Assembly: GCA_023229385.1 (NCBI GenBank)
Contig: JALNZI010000047.1
Location: forward strand, 1 to 9,560
Source of the DNA: Candidatus Omnitrophota bacterium
Lineage (GTDB): Bacteria; Omnitrophota; Gorgyraeia; Gygaellales; Profunditerraquicolaceae
DNA: 9,560 bases
Direction of reading: 5' to 3'
Under the pieces are notes generated by a model that saw nothing but the letters and a program-made list of their open reading frames with translations, had not been told where the DNA came from and made no database searches. The position numbers and the translations under genes were made by a program. Positions 1-6,227 of the stretch are shown here, piece by piece. Within the stretch, counting starts at the first letter, position 1. The number at the start of each line of letters is the position of its first letter.

Positions 1-183
1 TTCCAGATACAGTTTCTTGCAGGAATAAACCAGGACCAGCCAGGAAAAACTTATTATTAAAATAGACAGGATGATCCAAAAGAAAAAAGAGAAAATAGCA
101 TAGGGGGTCTTCAGGCTCATGAACAGACTAAAGCCCAGAAGAATCAGGAAGAGAATCCACTTTCCCAGAAATTTCTTATACAT
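1..183 (-). CDS. N-terminus of a two-TM membrane protein, probably DUF58 family (partial)
   Basis: An ATG at 183-181 opens a frame that runs off the window edge after 61 codons. It begins MYKKFLGKWILFLILLG. Two hydrophobic segments are visible, about residues 9-24 and 28-54, separated by a short polar turn (SLKTPY). They are followed by a basic stretch (CKKLYLE) expected to face the cytoplasm. A two-TM N-terminus seven bases after a moxR stop codon is the usual arrangement of DUF58 proteins, which lie next to MoxR ATPases and carry a vWA-like domain further on; that domain would lie outside this window. No Shine-Dalgarno is visible before the ATG, so translation may be coupled to moxR. The only other nearby in-frame ATG (120-118) would remove the first TM segment. 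The family call rests on context and topology, since no DUF58 signature motif is inside the window. Confidence 0.55.
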   Translation of the reverse strand, partial: MYKKFLGKWILFLILLGFSLFMSLKTPYAIFSFFFWIILSILIISFSWLVLVYSCKKLYLE

Positions 184-190
184 ACTTAGA

Positions 191-1117
191 TCAGGAAATC
201 GGGATTTGTTTCAATATGCCATCGATGACTAATTCGGGCGTCATCCCGGCAATTACCGCCTTCGGATGCAATACGATCCTGTGTTTCAAGACAGGAGGCA
301 AGAGTTTAATTACATCGTCAGGTATAACATAATCCCTGCCCTCCATGAATGCCCAGGCACAGCTTGCTTTCATAATGGCAATTGAGGCGCGGGGGCTTGC
401 CCCCTGTTTTACGGCATCTAACTTTCGGGTTGATGAAACCAGCTTGACAATATATTCCAACACCTCCGAAGAAACTTGAATCTTCTTGATCTGCTCCTGA
501 AGTTTTACCACATCTTCAAGCGTCATAACCGGCATCACGCTCTCCACAGGATGCTTAACCTTTTGGTCGGCAATAACTTTTATCTCTTCTACTAAAGATG
601 GATAACCCATACTTATTTTCATCAAAAACCTGTCTATCTGAGCCTCAGGTAAAGAATATGTTCCCTGGTATTCAATGGGGTTTTGTGTAGCTATGGTCAT
701 AAAAGGTGTAGGCAACGGATAGGTTAATCCTTCAACAGTAACCTTATACTCCTGCATACATTCCAAAAGCGCTGATTGCGTACGCGGGGTGGTTCGGTTA
801 ATTTCATCAACCAAGAGAATATGTGTAAATACAGGGCCTTTTTTAAAATCAAAATCCCCTGTCTTAGGGCTGTAAACAAAACCTCCGGTTATATCCGTGG
901 GCAATAAATCCGGAGTAGCCTGGATTCTCTTGAACTCCGCATTAATGGATTTAGCTAAGGTCAAGGCGAGCATGGTCTTACCCATACCAGGTATATCTTC
1001 GACCAGGATATGACCGTTAGTCAATAGCCCGATAACCAGCATTTTTACCGCCTCGGTCTTTCCGATGATGACTTTTTCTATATTCGCAACCAGCTTGCCG
1101 ATATCCGCATTACCCAT
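191..1117 (-). CDS. moxR: MoxR-family AAA+ ATPase
   Basis: This 308-residue protein is a complete MoxR-type AAA+ ATPase, normal length for the family. Walker A is DIPGMGKT (residues 41-48), Walker B is ILLVDEINR (100-108), and sensor 1 is ATQNP (143-147). EAQIDRF (158-164) carries the arginine-finger region, and GASPRAS (239-245) supplies the sensor 2 arginine in the lid domain. The P-loop starts with ED-I-P-G, as is typical of this clade. MoxR proteins act as ATP-driven chaperones that help assemble or activate vWA-domain partner complexes, often at the membrane. The next gene, seven bases on, encodes a probable DUF58 membrane protein, the standard partner, though the client is not evident here. 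The start ATG has an ideal AAGGAGG six bases upstream (1130-1124). The gene has its own near-consensus promoter in the 97-bp gap after the sugar-phosphate transferase gene. Confidence 0.95.
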   Translation of the reverse strand: MGNADIGKLVANIEKVIIGKTEAVKMLVIGLLTNGHILVEDIPGMGKTMLALTLAKSINAEFKRIQATPDLLPTDITGGFVYSPKTGDFDFKKGPVFTHILLVDEINRTTPRTQSALLECMQEYKVTVEGLTYPLPTPFMTIATQNPIEYQGTYSLPEAQIDRFLMKISMGYPSLVEEIKVIADQKVKHPVESVMPVMTLEDVVKLQEQIKKIQVSSEVLEYIVKLVSSTRKLDAVKQGASPRASIAIMKASCAWAFMEGRDYVIPDDVIKLLPPVLKHRIVLHPKAVIAGMTPELVIDGILKQIPIS

Positions 1118-1165
1118 TATCTGCCTCCTTAATTTAGATTAACTGGCGGAAAAGTATCTGTTGTT

Positions 1166-1194
1166 ATTATATAACAGTTTTCCCGTAATGCCAA
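1166..1194 (-). promoter_or_regulatory. sigma70-type promoter of moxR
   Basis: On the minus strand a -35 box TTGGCA (1194-1189; one mismatch to TTGACA) is followed by exactly 17 bases and a perfect TATAAT -10 box (1171-1166). Transcription should start near 1159, giving a leader of about 42 nt that contains the AAGGAGG ribosome binding site of moxR. An imperfect inverted repeat overlaps the spacer, the -10 box and the start site: GGAAAA/TTTTCC plus CTGTT/AACAG arms between about 1148 and 1183. It could be an operator or only the by-product of an AT-rich promoter. Confidence 0.8.
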
Positions 1195-1216
1195 ACCTGA
1201 AAACACAAAAAATTAT

Positions 1217-2200
1217 CTATTCTTTTACTTCGATTTTTATTAAGCGTAAAAATATACCGATGCTGAATAAAAAAACGGAAAAAGTAATAATCGCGGCAAA
1301 AAGGTTATTTACCCGCATCAAAACGATCCCGCATCCGGCAAAAACAGCCCCTAACAAATACATGATCATGATTGTTTCAAGCGGCGAAAACCCCATGGCG
1401 CTAATTTTTAAGGCGAGATGATCCCGGCTCTTACTAAAAGGGAACCTTCTCTTTATCACCCTGAAAATTATAAGCAATGTCGTGTCGATGATCGGCAGGC
1501 CCAGGATCATTAGCGGACTAAACAATGCAAAGGCATTCTCAACAGAGGCGTAATGCGTAATCAAGGCAACCGAAGCAATGAACAAACCGAAGAAATGGCT
1601 TCCGGCATTACCCAAATAAACCCTGGCCGGAGGAAGGTTAAAAATAAGAAAACCCGCGCTGAGAGCGCACAGGATAAGGCTTAAAACCTGGGCATTTAAA
1701 TCTGCATTCCAGAAACCGATCAGTAAAAATGCGCTGCCGACGATTAAGGATATCCCGGCAGCCAGGCCATCCATAATGTCCAGCAGATTAAAAGCATTAG
1801 TTATGCTTAAAATCCAAAAGAAAGTAATGGCAGCATTGCCCCAAAAACCAAAATAGATAATCTCGGTTTTAATGCCGGAGAAAATCAATAACCCTGCACA
1901 AAGTGATTGGGTCAGCAATTTTTGGATTACCGACAATTCCCTCAAATCATCAATTACGCCTAAAATTAACATAAGCAGGCAAACCCCTGCGACTGCCAAT
2001 ATCCTGGCCATGGCCAGATTAAACATACAGGCGCCTAAACTTAAAGAAAGGATAAAAGCCAGGCCTATCCCCAGCCCGCCGACCAAAGGGACATCCCCGG
2101 CTTTAAGTAGTTTAAATTTTAAAGAAAGTTTTTCCAGCAAGAACGTAAAGATTACGCTAAAGGTTAAAGCAGTGGTAAAAATAATTACGTACTTGAGCAC
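1217..2200 (-). CDS. Polyprenyl-phosphate sugar-1-phosphate transferase (WecA/MraY superfamily)
   Basis: This 327-residue polytopic membrane protein has about ten hydrophobic segments and belongs to the WecA/TagO/MraY family. These enzymes transfer a UDP-activated HexNAc-1-phosphate to undecaprenyl phosphate on the cytoplasmic face, starting lipid-linked glycan synthesis. Family motifs are the Asp pair in GVIDDLREL (D84, D85) and NAFNLLDIMDGLAAG (135-149), with N138, D141 and D144. Two departures stand out. The loop that normally reads GD(x)GS is GNAGS (197-201), so the third conserved acidic metal-site residue is Asn. The His-rich H-x-H-H-R motif of classical WecA/TagO enzymes is replaced by RDHLALKI (259-266). 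The nucleotide-sugar substrate therefore cannot be assigned. It starts with GTG, one base after the upstream glycosyltransferase stop, and is almost certainly translationally coupled to it. The family call is secure; activity and substrate are uncertain. Confidence 0.88.
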   Translation of the reverse strand: MLKYVIIFTTALTFSVIFTFLLEKLSLKFKLLKAGDVPLVGGLGIGLAFILSLSLGACMFNLAMARILAVAGVCLLMLILGVIDDLRELSVIQKLLTQSLCAGLLIFSGIKTEIIYFGFWGNAAITFFWILSITNAFNLLDIMDGLAAGISLIVGSAFLLIGFWNADLNAQVLSLILCALSAGFLIFNLPPARVYLGNAGSHFFGLFIASVALITHYASVENAFALFSPLMILGLPIIDTTLLIIFRVIKRRFPFSKSRDHLALKISAMGFSPLETIMIMYLLGAVFAGCGIVLMRVNNLFAAIITFSVFLFSIGIFLRLIKIEVKE

Positions 2201-2215
2201 TTTAACTGCCTCCCC
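2198..2215 (-). promoter_or_regulatory. Shine-Dalgarno fixing the GTG start of the sugar-phosphate transferase
   Basis: GGGGGAGG at 2215-2208 lies eight bases before the GTG at 2200-2198. The same bases encode the glycine-rich C-terminus (GGGS) of the preceding glycosyltransferase, whose TAA stop (2204-2202) sits between the ribosome binding site and the GTG. The arrangement supports both the GTG start and coupled translation of the pair. Confidence 0.75.
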
Positions 2216-3353
2216 CTAACTCAGAATAAATTTCTTCGGTATCCTTAACCATTCTGCTTAATAAAAATTCCCCGGAGTTCATCCTCTCTTCGGACAACCT
2301 CACGAATTCATCTCTCTTGCGGCCATCTCTTAGTAATTCTTCTATCCGATTTTGCAGGCATTGCCTATCCCCTACTTCGGCCAGATAACCAGTTTTGCCG
2401 TCTTCAATAACCTCCCTGATCCCTCCGGTATCGGTAGCAACTACCGCTACCCCGGCGGACATGGCTTCCAAAACCGCTATAGGCAAACCTTCCCATGACG
2501 AAACCAGCACGAAAATATCCAGAGCGGACAAAATCAAAGGTATATCGTTGCGCCAGCCGGTTAAAATAATCTGGCGGTCTAAATCCAGTTTCTTGATCAA
2601 CGCGCAGGCCTTTTTACGCAACCGCCCGTCTCCTACCATAATAAATTCTGCGTTCGGAATGTGTTTTTTAATTCCGTTTGCTATTTTTATGAAGTCCAAA
2701 GGTGATTTCTGGGGTTTAAAACAAGCAATTGTTCCAACCACCAAGGCGGTTTCATTTAACCCCAGGAAACGCCTGGCGACAATACGCTTGTCTTGAACCT
2801 TGAATTCATTGCTATTTATCCCGTATCTAATTATAGCATACTGCTTTGGCCTGCCAACTAAACTCCTTAGCCCCTTATCCTTATCAAAATTAGAAACTAC
2901 GATTATCCTATTAGTAAAGGTTGCGCAGAACCTTTCCAAAGTTAGATAAAGATAGTTAATAATTCTAGGCTGATAATCATGGAAGCTCCAACCGTGGACA
3001 GTATGGATAATAACCCCGGCTTTTGCGGCTTTTGCGGCAAGCCGGCCCAGGATTCCTGCTTTAGAACTATGGGTATGGACTATTTGGATTTTGTTTTTTC
3101 GGATAAAATTATAAATTTCAACAAAAGCCAGTATATCTTTAAGAATATTAATCGGCCGCTCTAAAAACCTTGACCTCTTTAAAGTCAACCCCTTTATTGA
3201 TCCGGCCTCACCGGTCAATAAACCATCCTTGGCGGTAAATAAAAAAACTGCGTATTTTTCTTTATCCAAACTGCCAATCAGGCTTAATAATTGCCTTTGG
3301 GCGCCCCCTAATTCCAGCTTGGTAATAACATAAAGAAGGTTTATTTTGGACAT
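2202..3353 (-). CDS. GT4-family (GT-B fold) glycosyltransferase
   Basis: This complete 383-residue retaining glycosyltransferase of the GT4/RfaB-like group transfers a sugar from a nucleotide donor to a glycan or lipid acceptor at the cytoplasmic side of the membrane. The N-terminal Rossmann domain has the ELGGAQRQL acceptor-side loop (14-22), HTHSSKAGILGR (93-104) and HTVHGWSFH (117-125). The C-terminal donor domain has VGTIACFKPQKSP (206-218), the phosphate-contacting GDGRLRK (241-247), GWRNDIP (266-272) and the EX7E signature from E288 to E296 in WEGLPIAVLEAMSAG. Donor and acceptor cannot be read from sequence. It sits one base upstream of a WecA/MraY-type transferase, so it probably adds a sugar to the lipid-linked primer made by that enzyme, for a capsule, LPS or other surface glycan. 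The ATG start gives the canonical N-terminus, but no Shine-Dalgarno precedes it, unlike most genes here. The family call is firm and the pathway is inferred. Confidence 0.92.
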   Translation of the reverse strand: MSKINLLYVITKLELGGAQRQLLSLIGSLDKEKYAVFLFTAKDGLLTGEAGSIKGLTLKRSRFLERPINILKDILAFVEIYNFIRKNKIQIVHTHSSKAGILGRLAAKAAKAGVIIHTVHGWSFHDYQPRIINYLYLTLERFCATFTNRIIVVSNFDKDKGLRSLVGRPKQYAIIRYGINSNEFKVQDKRIVARRFLGLNETALVVGTIACFKPQKSPLDFIKIANGIKKHIPNAEFIMVGDGRLRKKACALIKKLDLDRQIILTGWRNDIPLILSALDIFVLVSSWEGLPIAVLEAMSAGVAVVATDTGGIREVIEDGKTGYLAEVGDRQCLQNRIEELLRDGRKRDEFVRLSEERMNSGEFLLSRMVKDTEEIYSELGGGS

Positions 3354-3390
3354 TGTATAAACAGGTTTGCAAACTCTAACTTTTAAAATG

Positions 3391-3399
3391 ATTCTATCA
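3391..3399 (-). promoter_or_regulatory. Possible extended -10 promoter for the glycosyltransferase operon
   Basis: The minus strand reads TG-A-TAGAAT (TG at 3399-3398, hexamer 3396-3391), an extended -10 element with one mismatch to TATAAT. No convincing -35 box is found 16-18 bases upstream. Predicted initiation is near 3384, giving a leader of about 30 nt. A perfect 10-bp palindrome, GTTTGCAAAC (3365-3374), lies within that leader. The 152-bp gap and the downstream two-gene cluster make a promoter here plausible. Confidence 0.4.
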
Positions 3400-3433
3400 T
3401 ACTTGCAGCACTTAAGGAAATCCTTTTACGGCA

Positions 3434-3480
3434 GGCTTATCCAGGAGCTTTTATTAAAATCCCGCCAGGCGGCGATAAGC
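3434..3480 (-). repeat. Inverted repeat and small GC hairpin after the beta-barrel gene
   Basis: A 7-bp inverted repeat (GCTTATC at 3435-3441 and GATAAGC at 3474-3480) encloses a smaller hairpin. On the minus strand that hairpin is CCGC-CTG-GCGG (3472-3462), followed by GATTTTAATAAAA. It lies 26-70 bases past the stop codon of the exported protein. It could be a weak intrinsic terminator, but the stem is only four base pairs with a triloop and the T-run is broken, so termination is only a possibility. Confidence 0.3.
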
Positions 3481-3505
3481 GGAAGGGTTTGTTATTTGAA
3501 TAGTT

Positions 3506-4495
3506 TTATATTGTTATATCGACCCGGAATTCGGTATACATACCGTTTTTAACCGTCACCTTACCATTGTAGTCTTCGCGGTATTTGATTGAACGGTTAA
3601 AGATCCCGCCAGCAGATATATTGCCCTGGATATATTTATTGAATGCATATCTCAAGCCAGCTCCGGCATGCATTTCGTTATACTCTAAGACTGTATTCTT
3701 TTTCCCGTCCTTATTCACCCGGTATTCATCCATTGTCATATCCGCCTGGCCAAAAACCGTGAGCTTATCAGTTAAATCATAGGAAATTTCCGGCTGTTTA
3801 GGAACAATATTGAATGTAAGTCTATCGGTGGGTTTATAGATAAAACCCAGAATTGGCATGACCGGGTCGCTCTCGTGCGGGGATATTGAAACTCCGGCGA
3901 TAAAAGCTAATTTATCATTGGCCTGATGAATAAAGAAATACCTCTGGGCAAGGCTTAAGGCCGAGGAACGGATGCCCCAATTGTCTGTATGAAAAGCCGG
4001 GGCTAAGCCTATTGTCAAATAAGTATTTTTAACATTAAAGAATGGCAGGGTAGTTTCTGCTCCTATAAATATGGAAGTCAGCCGCGATGGAAGCTCCACA
4101 ACCGTACTGTTGGTTATCCCGATATATTTAGTCCCAACGGCAAACTCCACAGGTAATTGGCCAAAGGCTTTTAAAGTATAGCTATATTCTGATGCTGAAT
4201 CGACAATTCCCACCTTACCTGATTGGGAACCTGCTCCCCGAGAGGGCATATAACGGACATAGGTATCTAAATCATGATTATAGAATTCCTCTTCCTCAAC
4301 AATTGTTTTGCCTAATTTTTGGCGATAAGCCGAGGCATCCGCGCCGGAATCATCCCCAGCCTCATCCATTATCTGTTCCTGAATCTGTTCCTTTAGCGCA
4401 TCCTCTTCAGCGCAAAGATCGGATACAGAAACAGTGCAAAGAATAACCGCTATAGGTAAGAAAAATACCGCACTAAATTTGTTATTTATAGGCAT
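3506..4495 (-). CDS. Exported protein, probable outer-membrane beta-barrel, function unknown
   Basis: I recognise no named family. The 329-residue product has a clear signal peptide: MPINNK, a hydrophobic core at about residues 7-22, and likely signal peptidase I cleavage after DLCA (residue 29). No lipobox precedes either cysteine. Residues 30-80 are acidic and polar (EEDALKEQIQEQ, VEEEEFY), probably a periplasmic or flexible lead-in. From about 95 onward, alternating hydrophobic/polar stretches, aromatic residues and short polar turns suggest a transmembrane beta-barrel, for example TLPFFNVKNTYLTIGLAP, DRLTFNIVPK and KYIQGNISAGGIFNRSIKYR. The C-terminus MYTEFRVDITI has strand-like alternation but lacks the usual terminal Phe. 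The ATG at 4495 is preferred over a GTG at 4528 because it has AGAAAGG five bases upstream and the longer frame would include the promoter -10 box. The gene appears monocistronic, with a promoter before it and a possible weak terminator after it. It may be an outer-membrane porin-like or surface protein. Confidence 0.7.
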   Translation of the reverse strand: MPINNKFSAVFFLPIAVILCTVSVSDLCAEEDALKEQIQEQIMDEAGDDSGADASAYRQKLGKTIVEEEEFYNHDLDTYVRYMPSRGAGSQSGKVGIVDSASEYSYTLKAFGQLPVEFAVGTKYIGITNSTVVELPSRLTSIFIGAETTLPFFNVKNTYLTIGLAPAFHTDNWGIRSSALSLAQRYFFIHQANDKLAFIAGVSISPHESDPVMPILGFIYKPTDRLTFNIVPKQPEISYDLTDKLTVFGQADMTMDEYRVNKDGKKNTVLEYNEMHAGAGLRYAFNKYIQGNISAGGIFNRSIKYREDYNGKVTVKNGMYTEFRVDITI

Positions 4496-4500
4496 ACAAA

Positions 4501-4544
4501 CCTTTCTTTTCTTCAATAGTAATTCCACTGATAATCTTTGTCAA
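4501..4544 (-). promoter_or_regulatory. Promoter and ribosome binding site of the beta-barrel gene
   Basis: A perfect -35 box TTGACA (4544-4539) is followed by 17 bases and TACTAT (4521-4516; four of six matches to TATAAT). The start site should lie near 4509, so the leader is only about 14 nt but includes AGAAAGG (4507-4501) ahead of the ATG at 4495. The -35 box begins just two bases past the T-rich tail of the pyrG terminator, so the operon end and the next promoter are back to back. Confidence 0.65.
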
Positions 4545-4545
4545 C

Positions 4546-4577
4546 AATAAAAACGCCCCGCTAAAATTAACGGGGCG
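4546..4577 (-). terminator. Rho-independent terminator of the gltD-pyrG operon
   Basis: On the minus strand CGCCCCG (4577-4571) and CGGGGCG (4560-4554) form a perfect 7-bp GC-rich stem. The TTAATTTTAG between them can extend it by up to three further pairs to a tetraloop. TTTTTATT follows immediately (4553-4546). It lies 27 bases past the pyrG stop codon and is a textbook intrinsic terminator in the right orientation. Confidence 0.92.
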
Positions 4578-4604
4578 CAATTTGTTCCTATCTACTCTTA
4601 AGTA

Positions 4605-6206
4605 TTACGGCTTAGAAGAAAGTGCCGCTTTGATAAATTCCCTGAACAAAGGATGTGCTTTATCCGGCTTGGATTTAAATTCCGGATGGAACTGTACCGC
4701 AATAAAATAAGGATGATTTTTTAGCTCTACTATCTCCACCAGTTCCTTTTGCGGGTAAATACCTGAAAAGGAAATGCCTTTTTTCTCAAATAAATTTTTA
4801 TATTGATTGTTGAACTCATACCTGTGCCGGTGGCGCTCATGAATCAGGCCCTTTTCGTAAACTTTAAAAGCCAGGCTGTTTTTCCTGATTTTACAGGGAT
4901 AGGCGCCTAAACGCATCGTGCCTCCCAGATCCTTAAATTTCTTTTGTTCCTCCAAAAGGCTGATTACCGGATATTTTGTCTGTTTAAATTCGGTTGAATT
5001 GGCAGAAGCTAAACCGCAGACATTCCTGGCAAATTCGATTACCGCGCATTGCATCCCTAAACAAATACCCAAAAACGGAATTTTATTCTGCCGCGCGAAT
5101 TTAATCGCCTTGATCTTTCCTTCAATACCCCGGTAACCAAATCCTCCGGGGACCAAAATCCCCGAAACCCCCTCTAATATTTTTTCAACTTTCCCCTTTT
5201 CCAGACTCTCGGAATCAATCCTTTTTATCTCCACCCTGGCATCATTGTGAATTCCGCCATGGATAAGCGCCTCGTATATTGATTTATACGCATCCTGCAA
5301 TTCAATATATTTGCCAATTACCGCAATAGTAATCTTGTTCTTCGGGTTAAGCACCCGGTTAACCACGCTTCTTTCCCATTCTTTAAGATCTGAAGACTTG
5401 CAAATCAATTTAAAATGGCTGAGGATTATTTCATCAAGTATCTGTTCTTTAAAAACTAAAGGCACCTGGTATATAGAATCCTTATCCGGGGATTCAATAA
5501 CTGCCTCTTTTCTTACATTACAGAATAAAGAAATCTTTTCCTTAACGCTATCAGTCAAAGGCTCTTCAGTACGGCAAATCAGCACATCCGGAATAATGCC
5601 TATTTCACGTAAGGTACCAACGCTATGCTGAGTAGGTTTTGTTTTAACTTCTCCTGCTGCCTTTATATAAGGAACAAGTGTCAGATGGATATAGAGAACA
5701 TTGTCATATCCCATATCCAGCCTGAATTGCCTGGAGGCCTCCAGAAAAGGCAGGCTCTCAATATCCCCGACAGTCCCGCCAATCTCCACAATAACTATGT
5801 CGGCTTTAGAAACCAAGGCACACTTTTCTATCCTTTCTTTTATCGCATCCGTGATATGCGGGATAACCTGGATAGTCTTGCCTAAATAATCCCCCTTCCT
5901 CTCCCGGGAAATCACCGAGTTATAGATCTGTCCGGTAGTTATATTATTAAATTTAGATGAAATGGTATTAGTAAAACGCTCATAGTGGCCAAGGTCCAAA
6001 TCTGTTTCCGAGCCATCCTCGGTAACATAAACCTCGCCGTGCTGGTAGGGATTCATTGTCCCCGGATCAACATTAATATAGGGATCAAGCTTCATCAGTG
6101 CGACCTTTAAGCCGCGGGATTCCAGAATCTTTCCTATGGAAGCCGAGGCAATCCCCTTGCCTAAACTTGAGATCACCCCACCGGTAATAAAAATATATTT
6201 AGACAT
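4605..6206 (-). CDS. pyrG: CTP synthase (glutamine-hydrolysing)
   Basis: This 533-residue enzyme is full length. It converts UTP, ATP and glutamine to CTP, the last step of de novo pyrimidine nucleotide synthesis, in the cytoplasm. The N-terminal amidoligase domain (about 1-270) opens with KYIFITGGVISSLGKGIASA, including the P-loop SLGKGIAS. It has the Mg/ATP ligands D71 (LDLGHYERF) and E141 (VEIGGTVGDIES), and the UTP-binding KTKPTQHSV (188-196). The C-terminal class I glutamine amidotransferase domain (about 292-530) has the oxyanion loop PGGFGYRG (353-360), nucleophile C382 in GICLGMQ, and the H507/E509 pair in QFHPEF. All catalytic residues are present. The ATG has AAGGAGG seven bases upstream (6220-6214). 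The gene follows the PEP-synthase-like gene by 21 bp and is the last of its operon, ended by a strong terminator. Confidence 0.98.
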   Translation of the reverse strand: MSKYIFITGGVISSLGKGIASASIGKILESRGLKVALMKLDPYINVDPGTMNPYQHGEVYVTEDGSETDLDLGHYERFTNTISSKFNNITTGQIYNSVISRERKGDYLGKTIQVIPHITDAIKERIEKCALVSKADIVIVEIGGTVGDIESLPFLEASRQFRLDMGYDNVLYIHLTLVPYIKAAGEVKTKPTQHSVGTLREIGIIPDVLICRTEEPLTDSVKEKISLFCNVRKEAVIESPDKDSIYQVPLVFKEQILDEIILSHFKLICKSSDLKEWERSVVNRVLNPKNKITIAVIGKYIELQDAYKSIYEALIHGGIHNDARVEIKRIDSESLEKGKVEKILEGVSGILVPGGFGYRGIEGKIKAIKFARQNKIPFLGICLGMQCAVIEFARNVCGLASANSTEFKQTKYPVISLLEEQKKFKDLGGTMRLGAYPCKIRKNSLAFKVYEKGLIHERHRHRYEFNNQYKNLFEKKGISFSGIYPQKELVEIVELKNHPYFIAVQFHPEFKSKPDKAHPLFREFIKAALSSKP

Positions 6207-6227
6207 CCGCGTTCCTCCTTGTTTACC

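Noticed and set aside
1217..1300. Possible terminator after the sugar-phosphate transferase gene
   Set aside because: The T-rich stretch after the stop codon has no GC-rich hairpin before it.
1872..2219. Plus-strand open frame of 115 codons
   Set aside because: It lies wholly antisense to the sugar-phosphate transferase and the end of the glycosyltransferase, which have clear family motifs; the translation is low in recognisable features.
2395..2796. Plus-strand open frame of 133 codons
   Set aside because: It is the complement of the donor domain of the GT4 enzyme and matches no protein pattern.
3367..3552. Plus-strand 61-codon frame across the largest intergenic gap
   Set aside because: It runs antisense into the end of the beta-barrel gene, no ribosome binding site is visible and the composition is not protein-like; the gap is better explained by regulatory sequence.
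4496..4528. GTG start 11 codons upstream of the beta-barrel gene ATG
   Set aside because: It overlaps the -10 box of the promoter, has no ribosome binding site, and adds a charged segment ahead of a good signal peptide.
5311..5631. Plus-strand open frame of 106 codons
   Set aside because: It is antisense to pyrG, whose catalytic residues are all conserved.
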